Counted from the first letter of the stretch, positions 1-6,888 are shown. The stretch is DNA of 21,997 nt from an uncultured Neisseriaceae bacterium (GCA_937952895.1 CALFYC010000183.1:1-21997); one strand, 5' to 3'. Notes: generated by a model not told the origin, from the sequence alone. Program-made: numbers and translations.

Positions 1-52
1 GAGATCTACACAGGCGAAGACACTCTTTCCCTACACGACGCTCTTCCGATCT
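1..52 (+). other. Illumina P5 adapter with i5 index (library artefact)
   Basis: Bases 1-11 are the end of the Illumina P5 oligo, 12-19 read AGGCGAAG (the TruSeq i5 index D505 as I recall it), and 20-52 are the standard TruSeq read-1 primer ending in CTCTTCCGATCT. This is not biological. It marks an untrimmed contig end, so the genome does not naturally begin here and gene content to the left is unknown. Confidence 0.98.
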
Positions 53-259
53 AAGTAACTAATCAGGTCTAGAGCCAAATGGTGCCAGTAGGCTTAAATC
101 GAAATGGAGGACACAGTTAAGTATAGCTTAACTCTTTTAAGGTTCATCTCTTAAAAGCCAAACGTTTAACGTGGGTGATGATATAGTCTTGTATCCTAAT
201 GAAAATTAGGGAAGTTTTTAAAAACTGCATAGAAGTAATGAATCTATGTGAAAGTAACG
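53..259 (+). ncRNA. Group I intron, 3' part (5' part missing)
   Basis: The segment carries the 3' core of a group I self-splicing intron. GGCT at 91-94 can form P7 with AGTC at 185-188, the latter inside the classic GATATAGTC string that T4 td-type introns carry. P8 is GTTAAG/CTTAAC (116-121/127-132), extended by CTTTTAA/TTAAAAG (134-140/151-157). P9 is CCTAAT-GAAA-ATTAGG (195-210) with a GNRA loop, followed by two more small hairpins (213-226, 228-248). The intron would end at a terminal G at about 259 or 260. The 5' splice site, P1-P6 and any intron ORF lie beyond the contig end. The exact splice site is inferred from the return of the coding frame and needs an intronless homologue to fix. 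Confidence 0.75.
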
Positions 260-1168
260 GGTGATTTATTGCCATTATTTGTACCTCATGGCTTAGGACA
301 AAAATTGTTGGTTGATTTTGAATTAGAAAATGTGTCTTATGAAGAAGCAAAATGGACATATGAGTATTATTTTAAAGAAGCTGATAATAACCAAGACTTA
401 CAAGGAGATAATAAATATAGTCTCTATCAAATGTATATTCCTTTTAGCAACACTAATCAAAAAAACTATTCTCAGTTTTTAGTTAATGCTGCTGTAGCAA
501 AATCAAATATTGGTTCTGCAACTTCTGATATTTGGGCTTTATATGCAATTATTCAAATGTATCAATCAATGCTTGCGTTGAAAAATACAGATGAATCTGT
601 TTTTAAAAAGTATATAGAACCTTGGTTTAAAAAATCAGCAGCAGCTCCTAAGATGCTTGATTCTGTTATGTTGAATCAAATTTGTTATGTTTACACAAGA
701 CTTGTTGAAGAATACGTTATCAATGCTATTAAGCATATGGAAGGCGGTTCTGCGCATTTTAAAATGTATTACTTAGCAAATATGACAGCTTCAGAAAACT
801 TGAAAATAGTAACTGATAAGCTAATTAAAGAGTTTAACTTGTCTCCAAAAGCAACATATGCGATGACAGACATTGTTGAGTGGTCTAAACAAAATGGTGT
901 TATGAAAGCTGTAAAGTCTTTTATTTCATTATACAACAAAGGTACACAAGTTAACTTTGCAGACAATCCAGAGTTTAAAGAACTTTTTCAATACATTTCC
1001 AAGTTTACATTTTTTGGAAGTTTGGTTAAAGAACTTTACAATTTGACTGATGAATTTCAAAATGCTGTTATTGATAACTTTTATTACTACAAAGGCATAG
1101 AAGTTAAATCTAATAGCAATGATGTTATCTCTGAAGTAGAAAGTGAATTTGCTGATTGGCTTGCATAA
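260..1168 (+). CDS. Unidentified protein, 3' exon of an intron-split gene
   Basis: An open frame of about 302 codons follows the group I intron. It can be opened at an ATG at 248, but that lies inside the intron's last hairpin and has no ribosome binding site, so I read this as the C-terminal exon of a larger gene whose start is off the contig. The exon begins with a glycine-, proline- and histidine-rich stretch (FVPHGLGQKLL) and ends with an acidic tail. The middle is helix-rich with many Tyr, Phe and Asn residues and no signal peptide or membrane segment. I do not recognise the family. Phage group I introns usually sit in conserved enzyme or structural genes (DNA polymerase, nucleotide reductase, thymidylate synthase, terminase), so this is probably a conserved phage core protein; that is inference. 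Confidence 0.75.
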   Translation, partial: GDLLPLFVPHGLGQKLLVDFELENVSYEEAKWTYEYYFKEADNNQDLQGDNKYSLYQMYIPFSNTNQKNYSQFLVNAAVAKSNIGSATSDIWALYAIIQMYQSMLALKNTDESVFKKYIEPWFKKSAAAPKMLDSVMLNQICYVYTRLVEEYVINAIKHMEGGSAHFKMYYLANMTASENLKIVTDKLIKEFNLSPKATYAMTDIVEWSKQNGVMKAVKSFISLYNKGTQVNFADNPEFKELFQYISKFTFFGSLVKELYNLTDEFQNAVIDNFYYYKGIEVKSNSNDVISEVESEFADWLA

Positions 1169-1175
1169 AAAATAT

Positions 1176-1199
1176 AAAGCCCGTAAATTTACGGGCTTT
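1176..1199. terminator. Bidirectional rho-independent terminator
   Basis: A perfect 24-bp palindrome, AAAGCCCGTAAA followed by its reverse complement, lies between the convergent genes ending at 1168 (plus) and 1217 (minus). A and T runs flank the GC stem on both sides, so it can terminate in both directions. Confidence 0.9.
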
Positions 1200-1216
1200 G
1201 TATTCAAAAAACAATA

Positions 1217-1471
1217 TTATTGTTCTATATTATTAATTATCTTCTCTACCTTATCTTTAAAAGTAGATGCTTCAGTTTCTGCAATTGATTGTAATTCTTC
1301 TATTGTTATAATATTTTTATCTATTAATATTTTTTGAAGTACATTTATTCCTATGATTGATTGAAATATAACTTGGTCATGTGCCTCTACAACTGTTGCA
1401 ATTTTTTGTAATTTATCAATTAAATCATTTGAATTTAATACTTCTGTTTTATTTTTTTTAACAGGTTCCAT
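1217..1471 (-). CDS. Small acidic helical protein, unknown function
   Basis: An 84-residue protein and the only gene I support on the minus strand. AAGGAA lies about 7 nt before the start codon on that strand, a good Shine-Dalgarno match. The sequence is rich in Ile, Leu, Glu and Lys with heptad-like spacing and no Cys, suggesting a helical or coiled-coil protein. It converges on the neighbouring gene across a shared terminator. No family is recognised. Confidence 0.75.
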   Translation of the reverse strand: MEPVKKNKTEVLNSNDLIDKLQKIATVVEAHDQVIFQSIIGINVLQKILIDKNIITIEELQSIAETEASTFKDKVEKIINNIEQ

Positions 1472-1791
1472 TTTTATTGTTCCTTAAAATTGTTATAAAT
1501 ATATTTTAATGTTTAGTATGACTAGACGACATACATGATTGTTTTGAATGAATAAATTGTACATTAGTATGACTAGACAAGCAAATATTAAATTGTAAAC
1601 TTTTAATATATGAAAATAAAAAACAAATAAAATGTAGAATTTGTGGACAAAAATGGAGATATAAACTGATAAATATAGAACTTGCAAAAAAACAAAAACT
1701 AACAACACAGGAAATAGAAGGCCTTAAATTACTTTATGAAGAACTGTCTAGCATATTTTTAAAAGCAGAACAGGCAACAGAAAAAGAGTTA
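1472..1791 (+). other. Leader region with direct repeats and an open frame lacking a start
   Basis: Between the minus-strand gene and the ATG at 1792 there is no complete gene. Two copies of TTAGTATGACTAGAC lie at 1513-1527 and 1564-1578. From 1573 the frame that continues into the next gene is open, with no ATG, GTG or TTG until 1792. It encodes a zinc-ribbon-like half (KCRICGQKW) followed by a Lys- and Glu-rich helix. Deleting one base in the ATGACTAG of the second repeat would join an ATG to this frame, so a frameshift or a decayed 5' end is possible. Confidence 0.5.
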
Positions 1792-2013
1792 ATGATACTC
1801 TCTATGCAACTAGAAGAATTAGAATATAAACTTCAAGAGTCATGGAAATTTGAAAAGAATCCTAATAAACATAGTTATTGGTACAAAATACCACAATGCA
1901 CTTGTCCAAAATTAGACAATGCAGATTTGTGGGGGACTGGAACAAGAATTTTTAACCCTCAGTGCATAGTGCACAAACATTTATTTACTCACATTTCTAA
2001 TAAGAGGCATTAA
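1792..2013 (+). CDS. Unknown protein, possibly the C-terminal part of a longer zinc-binding protein
   Basis: 73 residues from ATG 1792. A helical N-terminus (QLEELEYKLQES) leads into a conserved-looking Trp/Tyr/Cys segment (WYKIPQCTCPKLDN, then DLWGTG, then NPQCIVHK). Three Cys and several His could bind a metal. I believe similar Cys/Trp tails occur in small phage hypothetical proteins, but I cannot name the family. The start is uncertain: AAAGAG lies only a few bases from 1792, a second ATG is at 1804, and the same frame is open back to 1573 with CxxC coding potential. The stop is directly followed by the next gene's start. Confidence 0.6.
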   Translation: MILSMQLEELEYKLQESWKFEKNPNKHSYWYKIPQCTCPKLDNADLWGTGTRIFNPQCIVHKHLFTHISNKRH

Positions 2014-2014
2014 A

Positions 2015-2278
2015 ATGAGTAAGAAAAATGCTGCTAAAAACAGCAAATTTAAATATTCAGACGGTCAAGAAATTACAGAAGGAGATATTTTGCTTTGTAC
2101 AAGTAAAAGAAAACCATCTGAAAAAACAAAGTTATATGTTAAATATTCGCAAACATATAATTGTTTAGTTGTATCTACTTCAGCAGAAACAACATTTATG
2201 TATAAAACATTAGAAGCAATATTAACAGAATACAATGTTGCTTATGATGGCGAATACGAAACAAATCTTTTCATTTAA
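2015..2278 (+). CDS. Small basic protein, unknown function
   Basis: 87 residues starting one base after the previous stop, with AAGAGG 8 nt upstream. The N-terminus is Lys-, Asn- and Ser-rich; the rest looks like a compact alpha/beta fold (EITEGDILLCTSKRKP). No known motif or membrane segment. Probably co-transcribed with its neighbours. Confidence 0.75.
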   Translation: MSKKNAAKNSKFKYSDGQEITEGDILLCTSKRKPSEKTKLYVKYSQTYNCLVVSTSAETTFMYKTLEAILTEYNVAYDGEYETNLFI

Positions 2279-2288
2279 AGGCAAAATC

Positions 2289-2456
2289 ATGTCAAAGTTT
2301 TATGATGTCACAAAAGAATTTAAACGCATACAGTCTCATTTAGTTTTTGGTGATCCAAAGATCATTGCTGAACTTGAAAAAGAAGGTCACTACTTACGTC
2401 ATCCGCGAACTCGCAAAATTCGTGCACGTAACCGTATGGCAAAATCCGATAGCTAA
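2289..2456 (+). CDS. Small basic protein, unknown function
   Basis: 55 residues. I chose ATG 2289 because it follows AAAGG with good spacing (upstream AGGCAAAATC), the same context seen before the next gene. A start at 2235 would only add translation of the previous gene's tail in another frame. The C-terminus is strongly basic (RHPRTRKIRARNRMAK), suggesting nucleic acid binding. No family recognised. Confidence 0.65.
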   Translation: MSKFYDVTKEFKRIQSHLVFGDPKIIAELEKEGHYLRHPRTRKIRARNRMAKSDS

Positions 2457-2465
2457 CTGTCTTGG

Positions 2466-2540
2466 TAAGGGTGAGTAAAGCTATTCCATATTTGGTAAAA
2501 ATGCTTTAAACAACATATAGAGTGCTGATGTTGGCCCTTA
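2466..2540 (+). promoter_or_regulatory. Structured 5' leader of the gene at 2552
   Basis: Two nested stems can form: TAAGGG (2466-2471) with CCCTTA (2535-2540), enclosing TAAAGC (2476-2481) with GCTTTA (2503-2508). The outer stem ends directly before the GAGG ribosome binding site at 2541, so folding could control its access. I recognise no riboswitch class. Confidence 0.4.
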
Positions 2541-2551
2541 GAGGAAAAATC

Positions 2552-3205
2552 ATGTCAGATAAAAAAGAACTTATTAAAGAATTGCAAAATGTTGTAATTG
2601 TTGATGCACTTCAATTTAAAGCTCTACCTAGTGATAAATTAGTAGAAGTAAGCATGCAAATTGCAAATTTTAAAAATGCTGGCAAAGAAGTAAAAATTCT
2701 TAGTGATTTATCAAACTACACAAGTTTAAAAATCATTAAACATAATGCAGCAACTGGCTTGTGCTTAAAAGAACATTTAGAATACTTTACTAGCAAAGAA
2801 GTAACAGATGAGCAGTTTCAAATAATCACAAATTATGCAAATGCGCAAAAAGCATTAGATGATTTTTTTGAAACAAAAATTAATCCAAATATAGATTACC
2901 CATTTGCCGAAATTCCAGAAGACTATGAAACTGGATTAGAAGATATTGAATTTAAACTCAAATTAATTAAACGTGGCAGTTATAGCATTGGGTATAAAGC
3001 GTTTGAAGAAATTTGGGAAAAATGTATAGATATTTGGCTGTATAAGCGTCCATCAAATGATTTCTATATTAGAGCATCTGGTTCCAATAATCGTGTCTCA
3101 ATATATAGAGATAAAGTTTCTATTGGATGCCAATCAATACCACGTTTTCAAGTTGAGCAAGTAGCTTTAAAACTAAACCTTCCATTTAAACAAAAGGATA
3201 AATAA
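2552..3205 (+). CDS. Unknown protein (217 aa)
   Basis: Starts at ATG 2552 behind GAGG; the upstream in-frame ATG at 2522 has no ribosome binding site and lies in the structured leader. 217 residues, no signal peptide or membrane helix. The N-terminal half is helical (KKELIKELQN, then a Leu- and Asn-rich segment). The C-terminal third contains several aromatic residues and ends in basic KQKDK. No catalytic motif or family recognised. The stop codon lies within an AT palindrome (3201-3214). Confidence 0.75.
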   Translation: MSDKKELIKELQNVVIVDALQFKALPSDKLVEVSMQIANFKNAGKEVKILSDLSNYTSLKIIKHNAATGLCLKEHLEYFTSKEVTDEQFQIITNYANAQKALDDFFETKINPNIDYPFAEIPEDYETGLEDIEFKLKLIKRGSYSIGYKAFEEIWEKCIDIWLYKRPSNDFYIRASGSNNRVSIYRDKVSIGCQSIPRFQVEQVALKLNLPFKQKDK

Positions 3206-3233
3206 AGCTTTATTTTATAAGGCAAAAAACAAG

Positions 3234-3269
3234 AAGTGTATATTATTAATTAATTTATTTTATACACTT
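3234..3269 (+). terminator. Possible terminator hairpin
   Basis: AAGTGTATA (3234-3242) pairs perfectly with TATACACTT (3261-3269) around an AT loop, followed by a pyrimidine-rich tract. A second palindrome, AATAAAGCTTTATT, overlaps the upstream stop at 3201-3214. The stem is AT-rich, so termination strength is uncertain. Confidence 0.4.
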
Positions 3270-3377
3270 AAATCCTTTCTCCTTTCCTTTAACATTAATG
3301 CATAAAATAGCCTGCTGAGGTTTGAGGCAAAAATGGTCTAACATCTCAATTTCATTTATTTTACAGAACTAAAAATC

Positions 3378-3438
3378 ATGCTTGAAGTAATTCAAGCATA
3401 TTATTATTTAAGATTTTTATAAGATTTTAAATAATAAT
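3378..3438 (+). promoter_or_regulatory. Tandem hairpins upstream of the HAD phosphatase gene
   Basis: Two abutting perfect stems: ATGCTTGAA/TTCAAGCAT (3378-3386/3391-3399, loop GTAA) and ATTATTATTTAA/TTAAATAATAAT (3400-3411/3427-3438). They can stack coaxially about 25 nt before the start at 3463. No T-run follows, so a 5'UTR stability or translation element is more likely than a terminator. The rest of 3270-3377 shows nothing coding. Confidence 0.45.
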
Positions 3439-3462
3439 ATCCCACAAACAGAGGCAACTTAA

Positions 3463-3972
3463 ATGTGTCACGTAGCTACTAATATTGTCCCTATTAAACC
3501 TTTAAATCAGAAAGGAATTAATTTAGAGACAGCAACTGCTTTGCAATTAAATTCTTCAATTAATATTGCAGTTGATTTTGATGAAACAATCACAAAAGAT
3601 CCTGGTGCTTGGAACCAAATTATGAAATTGATGCATAATTTAGGCATGAAAGTTTATGTTGTTACTTATCGTAATGAAAGTGAACAATTTGGACTTGAAT
3701 ACTTATTTGCAACAGATTTCATAGAAAAAGTGGTTTTTACTGCAAGAAATGGTAAAAAAGCTTTTTGTGAAAGTTTAGGTATTTTTATTGATATTTGGGT
3801 TGATGACAATCCAATAACTATTACTCATACATTATTAAATGTGGATGCAAATTTACATTACACATTTAAACCTGACAATATGCAATGCGCCATTTATGCA
3901 GCTCCTGAAAACATAGAGCAAGCAGAGTATGAAAGAATGGTCGCAAACAAATTGCCAATTCCAAAACACTAA
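3463..3972 (+). CDS. HAD-superfamily phosphatase
   Basis: 169 residues with an AGAGG ribosome binding site. HAD motif I is VDFDETIT, with Asp38 as nucleophile and Asp40 as acid/base. Motif II is the Thr in VVTYRNE. Motif III is a Lys in GKKAFCESLG, and motif IV is the acidic pair in WVDDNP. Known HAD enzymes use this set to hydrolyse phosphate esters through an Mg2+-dependent aspartyl-phosphate. The small cap and short length fit phage HAD-III type phosphatases or nucleotidases; the substrate cannot be read from sequence. About 30 residues precede the fold and may be disordered. Nearby Nudix, NADAR and HD genes make a nucleotide substrate plausible, which is inference. Confidence 0.85.
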   Translation: MCHVATNIVPIKPLNQKGINLETATALQLNSSINIAVDFDETITKDPGAWNQIMKLMHNLGMKVYVVTYRNESEQFGLEYLFATDFIEKVVFTARNGKKAFCESLGIFIDIWVDDNPITITHTLLNVDANLHYTFKPDNMQCAIYAAPENIEQAEYERMVANKLPIPKH

Positions 3973-3981
3973 GGTTTTATC

Positions 3982-4176
3982 ATGGGTCAAGTAATTGTAA
4001 ATGTAGAGGTTTCGCACCTTGGAAAAAAAGCTTCAGCGCCAGTTTTTGCACACAGAGGTAAAAATGGCCAATTTGTCGTCTCAAAAGCATTTGTGCAAAC
4101 TTTAGCAAATAAAATTGGATATAATCCAGAAGTTGTTACGCTAAAAATCTCAGAGGACTTAGATGAAGCAGCCTAA
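3982..4176 (+). CDS. Small unknown protein
   Basis: 64 residues, nine bases after the HAD stop, with AAGG upstream of the ATG. A compact alpha/beta pattern (VIVNVEVSHLGKKASAPVFAHRG) and an acidic end; no known motif. Its last codons overlap the next start at 4163. Confidence 0.7.
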   Translation: MGQVIVNVEVSHLGKKASAPVFAHRGKNGQFVVSKAFVQTLANKIGYNPEVVTLKISEDLDEAA

Positions 4177-4345
4177 CGCAGATGATATTAAGGCAATCAA
4201 GGTGGTAAGATTTATCTTGATTGCAATATTAATTTTGATGTTTTTAATTAGCATAAAGGTGCACAATGAAAACTCAGTCAGCAGTCAAAGTTCAAGTTGG
4301 ATCTACAATCCAGTGGCAGATAACTTGTCGTTTAAAAAGCAATAA
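4163..4345 (+). CDS. Small single-span membrane protein
   Basis: 60 residues starting inside the previous gene, with AGAGGA five bases before the ATG. A charged N-terminus (MKQPNADDIKAIK) is followed by one clear transmembrane helix at about residues 16-33 (FILIAILILMFLISI) and a short polar tail rich in Ser and Asn. A small phage inner-membrane protein (lysis accessory, superinfection exclusion) is possible, but nothing in the sequence decides. Another ORF (4266-4397) overlaps its 3' part in a different frame. Confidence 0.6.
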   Translation: MKQPNADDIKAIKVVRFILIAILILMFLISIKVHNENSVSSQSSSWIYNPVADNLSFKKQ

Positions 4346-4397
4346 AAATTTTCAATTTATTGTAACGACTAAAGGTAAATTAAATGAAAAAAAATAA
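4266..4397 (+). CDS. Tiny basic ORF overlapping the membrane protein gene
   Basis: 43 residues, ATG 4266 preceded by AAAGG with five-base spacing. It overlaps the end of the previous gene in another frame and the start of the prepilin-like ORF. Lys-rich with a short beta pattern; no signal peptide or lipobox, so it does not look like an Rz1 partner. Unknown. Confidence 0.45.
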   Translation: MKTQSAVKVQVGSTIQWQITCRLKSNKNFQFIVTTKGKLNEKK

Positions 4398-4546
4398 AGG
4401 GTTTACTCTAATTGAATTGATGATAGCTATTGCAATTGCGTCAAATTGAAAATCAAAAAGCGGCAATTGAAAAGTGTGATGGTGCATTGCCACAAAACAT
4501 GTATGGTTCTGCTCCAGTACCATTTTTAAACTTACAGCAAAAATAG
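4384..4546 (+). pseudogene. Broken gene with a type IV prepilin leader
   Basis: From ATG 4384 (AAAGG upstream) the frame reads MKKNKGFTLIELMIAIAIAS and stops at 4447. This is a textbook class III (prepilin) signal: a short basic leader, Gly before the cleavage site, Phe at +1, Glu at +5 and a hydrophobic helix. From about 4427 another frame is open and ends at 4544-4546, encoding a Gln- and Pro-containing tail with one Cys (KCDGALPQNM). This looks like the 5' and 3' ends of a pilin- or pseudopilin-like gene joined out of frame by an internal deletion. The short peptide alone is too small to be a pilin. Confidence 0.65.
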
Positions 4547-4556
4547 GTTAAACATT

Positions 4557-4694
4557 ATGTATACGCCAGATAGTGATCAAATTAAATTAAGTCAATATGC
4601 AAACAATTGGCTTAATGGTAATAACTGTATAACTGCTGGTGTGTACAGAAAAATGTATTTAAAACTTTATTTTGAATTGTATCTATGCAGGTAA
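4557..4694 (+). CDS. Small unknown ORF (45 aa)
   Basis: 45 residues from ATG 4557 with AGG nine bases upstream, ten bases after the broken prepilin gene. Asn- and Tyr-rich with two Cys; no motif. The 215 bases after it hold no further gene: a weak hairpin (AATAAG/CTTATT) and AT-rich sequence with CATAAATA at 4881-4888, a possible T4-like late promoter box 22 bases before the next gene. Confidence 0.45.
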   Translation: MYTPDSDQIKLSQYANNWLNGNNCITAGVYRKMYLKLYFELYLCR

Positions 4695-4909
4695 TAAAAC
4701 TAAAACAATAAGGCTTATTTTCTTATTGTGGCATTATGACAAAGATTACTAGAGCTATTGTAGATTAATAAGAGACTATGCACTAAAAAACTTTTAAAAA
4801 AATATAAACTTTCAAATGACATGAACTAAAAAAACAAGCATAATTAGATTTACGCATACATAATATGCATGCACACATAGCATAAATACAATTTATTAAA
4901 AGGCATTTT

Positions 4910-5500
4910 ATGGCAACCACATTAGTGGAATATCAATATAGTCAAGATTTATTCCAAAGACATTCTAGCAGAATAGCACATTTTAAACTGCGTAACGGTA
5001 GTTTATCTACAAACGCATACATTTCCCTAAATACCTCAAACATTAAACCTATAGTATCAGTTTCGAGCAATACAATATCACGACAGTGGGCCTTGAATGG
5101 AAGAATAAATCCAACTGGTGCAGACACTTCTTATGACATTGTAGCCATTGGAATGAATGTTGACATAGTACAGGTCGAACAACCTATAGACATAAACTTG
5201 TTTGAGGACGATTATTCAAATCCAACTGTATCTAAAACATACAACAAGCTAATTATTGAATCAACAATCCCACAAGTTGAAGTAAAATATGAAAATTACA
5301 ACAAAGATTACACTGGTATATATAAAATTACTGGCATTAGGAGCGACGACCTTGCCAATATACGCAGTTGGTCATTAACTGGCATAGCAAACCCATCTGA
5401 TCCAGTAGCTCCTACAGTAAATATTAATCTTAAAATGATTGTAGATACACCAGATCACCTTAAAGATGGGGCAAATGTGCAATATCCATTATATACATAA
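4910..5500 (+). CDS. Unknown protein, possibly structural
   Basis: 196 residues with AAGG upstream. Rich in Ser, Thr, Asn, Ile and Val with a strongly alternating beta pattern, few Cys and no enzyme motif, as in phage tail, baseplate or capsid-decoration proteins. It carries short repeated themes (IRSWSLTGIANP and ISRQWALNGRINP, both 'W-x-L-x-G-I/R-x-N-P'), suggesting two related beta repeats at about residues 57-69 and 153-165. The possible late promoter upstream would agree with a virion role. The structural assignment is inference. Confidence 0.7.
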   Translation: MATTLVEYQYSQDLFQRHSSRIAHFKLRNGSLSTNAYISLNTSNIKPIVSVSSNTISRQWALNGRINPTGADTSYDIVAIGMNVDIVQVEQPIDINLFEDDYSNPTVSKTYNKLIIESTIPQVEVKYENYNKDYTGIYKITGIRSDDLANIRSWSLTGIANPSDPVAPTVNINLKMIVDTPDHLKDGANVQYPLYT

Positions 5501-5512
5501 AAGAAATAAAAT

Positions 5513-6073
5513 ATGATACAGATTCCAGATAGTGGGATTATTATTGATAAGTTTTTTGACAATGATACATATGACACCCTCTTGCGTGAAGCAAGAGGGT
5601 ATGTTTGGGAATATGGATGGCAAACTAATGATAAGATACCACACTATATTTTTAATAAACCATTTTACAATCTGGAAAATCATATTCCAGGTATAGATGT
5701 GTCAAATCAATTACCAGCATATATATATCAAGCTTGGGAACAAATTAATAGTCATTTCCATTTTAGCAAGTTACTTAGATGTTATGCAAACATGTTTGTT
5801 AATGGCATGGATGCATATCCACATTATGACAGCACAAGTAATGAAGATGTTACAGTAATAGTTTATCTGTGTGGCCCATATTGGAATATTTCATGTGGTG
5901 GTGAAACTGTTATTTATAACAAAAGTAACGATATTATTGCTTCAGCTGTTCCGAGGCAAAATCGAATATTTGCATTTAAATCAAATATGCTACATTCAGC
6001 AAGATCAGTAACCAAAATTTGCGAAATGCAAAGAATAACCTTGATGTTTAAGGCAACATACACAAACAACTAA
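5513..6073 (+). CDS. 2-oxoglutarate/Fe(II)-dependent dioxygenase
   Basis: 186 residues with the facial triad of the prolyl-4-hydroxylase-like superfamily: His104 and Asp106 in YPHYD, a distal His161 in NMLHSAR, and Arg174 in QRITLMF to bind 2-oxoglutarate. The core between them (VTVIVYLCGPYW, GGETVIY, PRQNRIFAF) matches the double-stranded beta-helix layout with the conserved GGET before the second half. Such enzymes hydroxylate proteins, nucleic acids or small molecules; the substrate here is unknown. A purine-rich AAAGAAA precedes the ATG. A perfect 10-bp hairpin (5576-5600) lies in the coding sequence about 60 bases after the start. Confidence 0.88.
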   Translation: MIQIPDSGIIIDKFFDNDTYDTLLREARGYVWEYGWQTNDKIPHYIFNKPFYNLENHIPGIDVSNQLPAYIYQAWEQINSHFHFSKLLRCYANMFVNGMDAYPHYDSTSNEDVTVIVYLCGPYWNISCGGETVIYNKSNDIIASAVPRQNRIFAFKSNMLHSARSVTKICEMQRITLMFKATYTNN

Positions 6074-6084
6074 GGGTGATAATT

Positions 6085-6540
6085 ATGACAACAGTACAAA
6101 TAAAACAAGCATGCACAATTGTATGCTTTGATAATAAAACTGGACTTATGTTAGCTGTACACAGAAAAGATGATTTTTCTTCATGGGGAATGCCAGGAGG
6201 CAAAGTTGATGAAGGTGAAACTCCAATAGATGCAGCACTCAGAGAATTATCAGAAGAAACTCCATATGCTGTTAAAGACAAAAACAATATGAAGTTTCTA
6301 TGTCAAAAAATTTGCGTTGGTGATGTTATATATAATGTTCATGTTTTTATTGTAGAAGCTCAAAACTTATGCATTGATTTAAAATTGCCTATTCCAGAAC
6401 AGAATTATGCTTGGATAACTCCAAGATTATTAACTTTTGGAAGTTTTGCATATTTTAATAAAAGCTTATTTACGGAACATAAAGATATAATCTTTGGCAA
6501 ATTTTACCCTTACATATGCTGGGATAAGTTTAAAAAATGA
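6085..6540 (+). CDS. Nudix hydrolase
   Basis: 151 residues from ATG 6085; AAGGG at 6072-6076 sets this start rather than the GTG at 6076. The Nudix box is complete at about residues 38-60 (GGKVDEGETP, then ALRELSEET), keeping the REU-x-EE core that binds Mg2+. Members cleave a nucleoside diphosphate linked to another moiety (dNTPs, ADP-ribose, NADH, caps). The upstream strand FSSWGMPGG is typical of MutT-like housecleaning enzymes. Its stop overlaps the next start by four bases, so the two are translationally coupled. Confidence 0.92.
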   Translation: MTTVQIKQACTIVCFDNKTGLMLAVHRKDDFSSWGMPGGKVDEGETPIDAALRELSEETPYAVKDKNNMKFLCQKICVGDVIYNVHVFIVEAQNLCIDLKLPIPEQNYAWITPRLLTFGSFAYFNKSLFTEHKDIIFGKFYPYICWDKFKK

Positions 6541-6888
6541 AAACTTACTTAGTTGGAGGAGCATGTAGAGATGCGCTCCTTGGACTCAGATCAAGCGACA
6601 ATGATTATGTTGTTGTAGGGTCTACAGAAAGAGAAATGCTAGACTTAGGTTTCAAGAAAGTAGGAGCTCAGTTTCACGTTTTCTTGCATCCTGAGACGGG
6701 CGAAGAATATGCATTGGCAAGAGAAGAAAAGAAGCTTGGCAATGGTCATAATGGTTTTATTGTTAACTTTGCAAAATATTGATTATAGAAAATTAGCAAA
6801 CATTTATGATGGTGATCAACTATTGCAACAAATTAGAAAAACAAGATATGCAGAACTTAAAAAAATTATAGAAGTTCAAAAATGCTGA
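6537..6888 (+). pseudogene. cca: CCA-adding tRNA nucleotidyltransferase, internally deleted
   Basis: The first 78 residues closely follow bacterial class II CCA-adding enzyme: LVGGACRDALLG is the GGxxRD nucleotide-binding signature, SDNDYVVVGS carries the two catalytic Asp, and FLHPETGEEYALAR EEK is the family's next block. The frame then stops at 6780-6782. From 6781 another frame is open to 6888 and encodes 35 residues (LANIYDGDQLLQQIRKTRYAEL) that resemble the C-terminal end of the same family. A normal enzyme has about 400 residues, so the middle has been lost and the ends lie out of frame. The intact gene would have added or repaired CCA on tRNAs, fitting the tRNA cluster here; Glu, Gln and Arg-type tRNAs in this window include some without a clean encoded CCA. 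Confidence 0.8.

Noticed and set aside
1493..1708. Minus-strand ORF with a hydrophobic translation
   Set aside because: It has no ribosome binding site and is the AT-rich antisense of the repeat region and of a plus-strand open frame.
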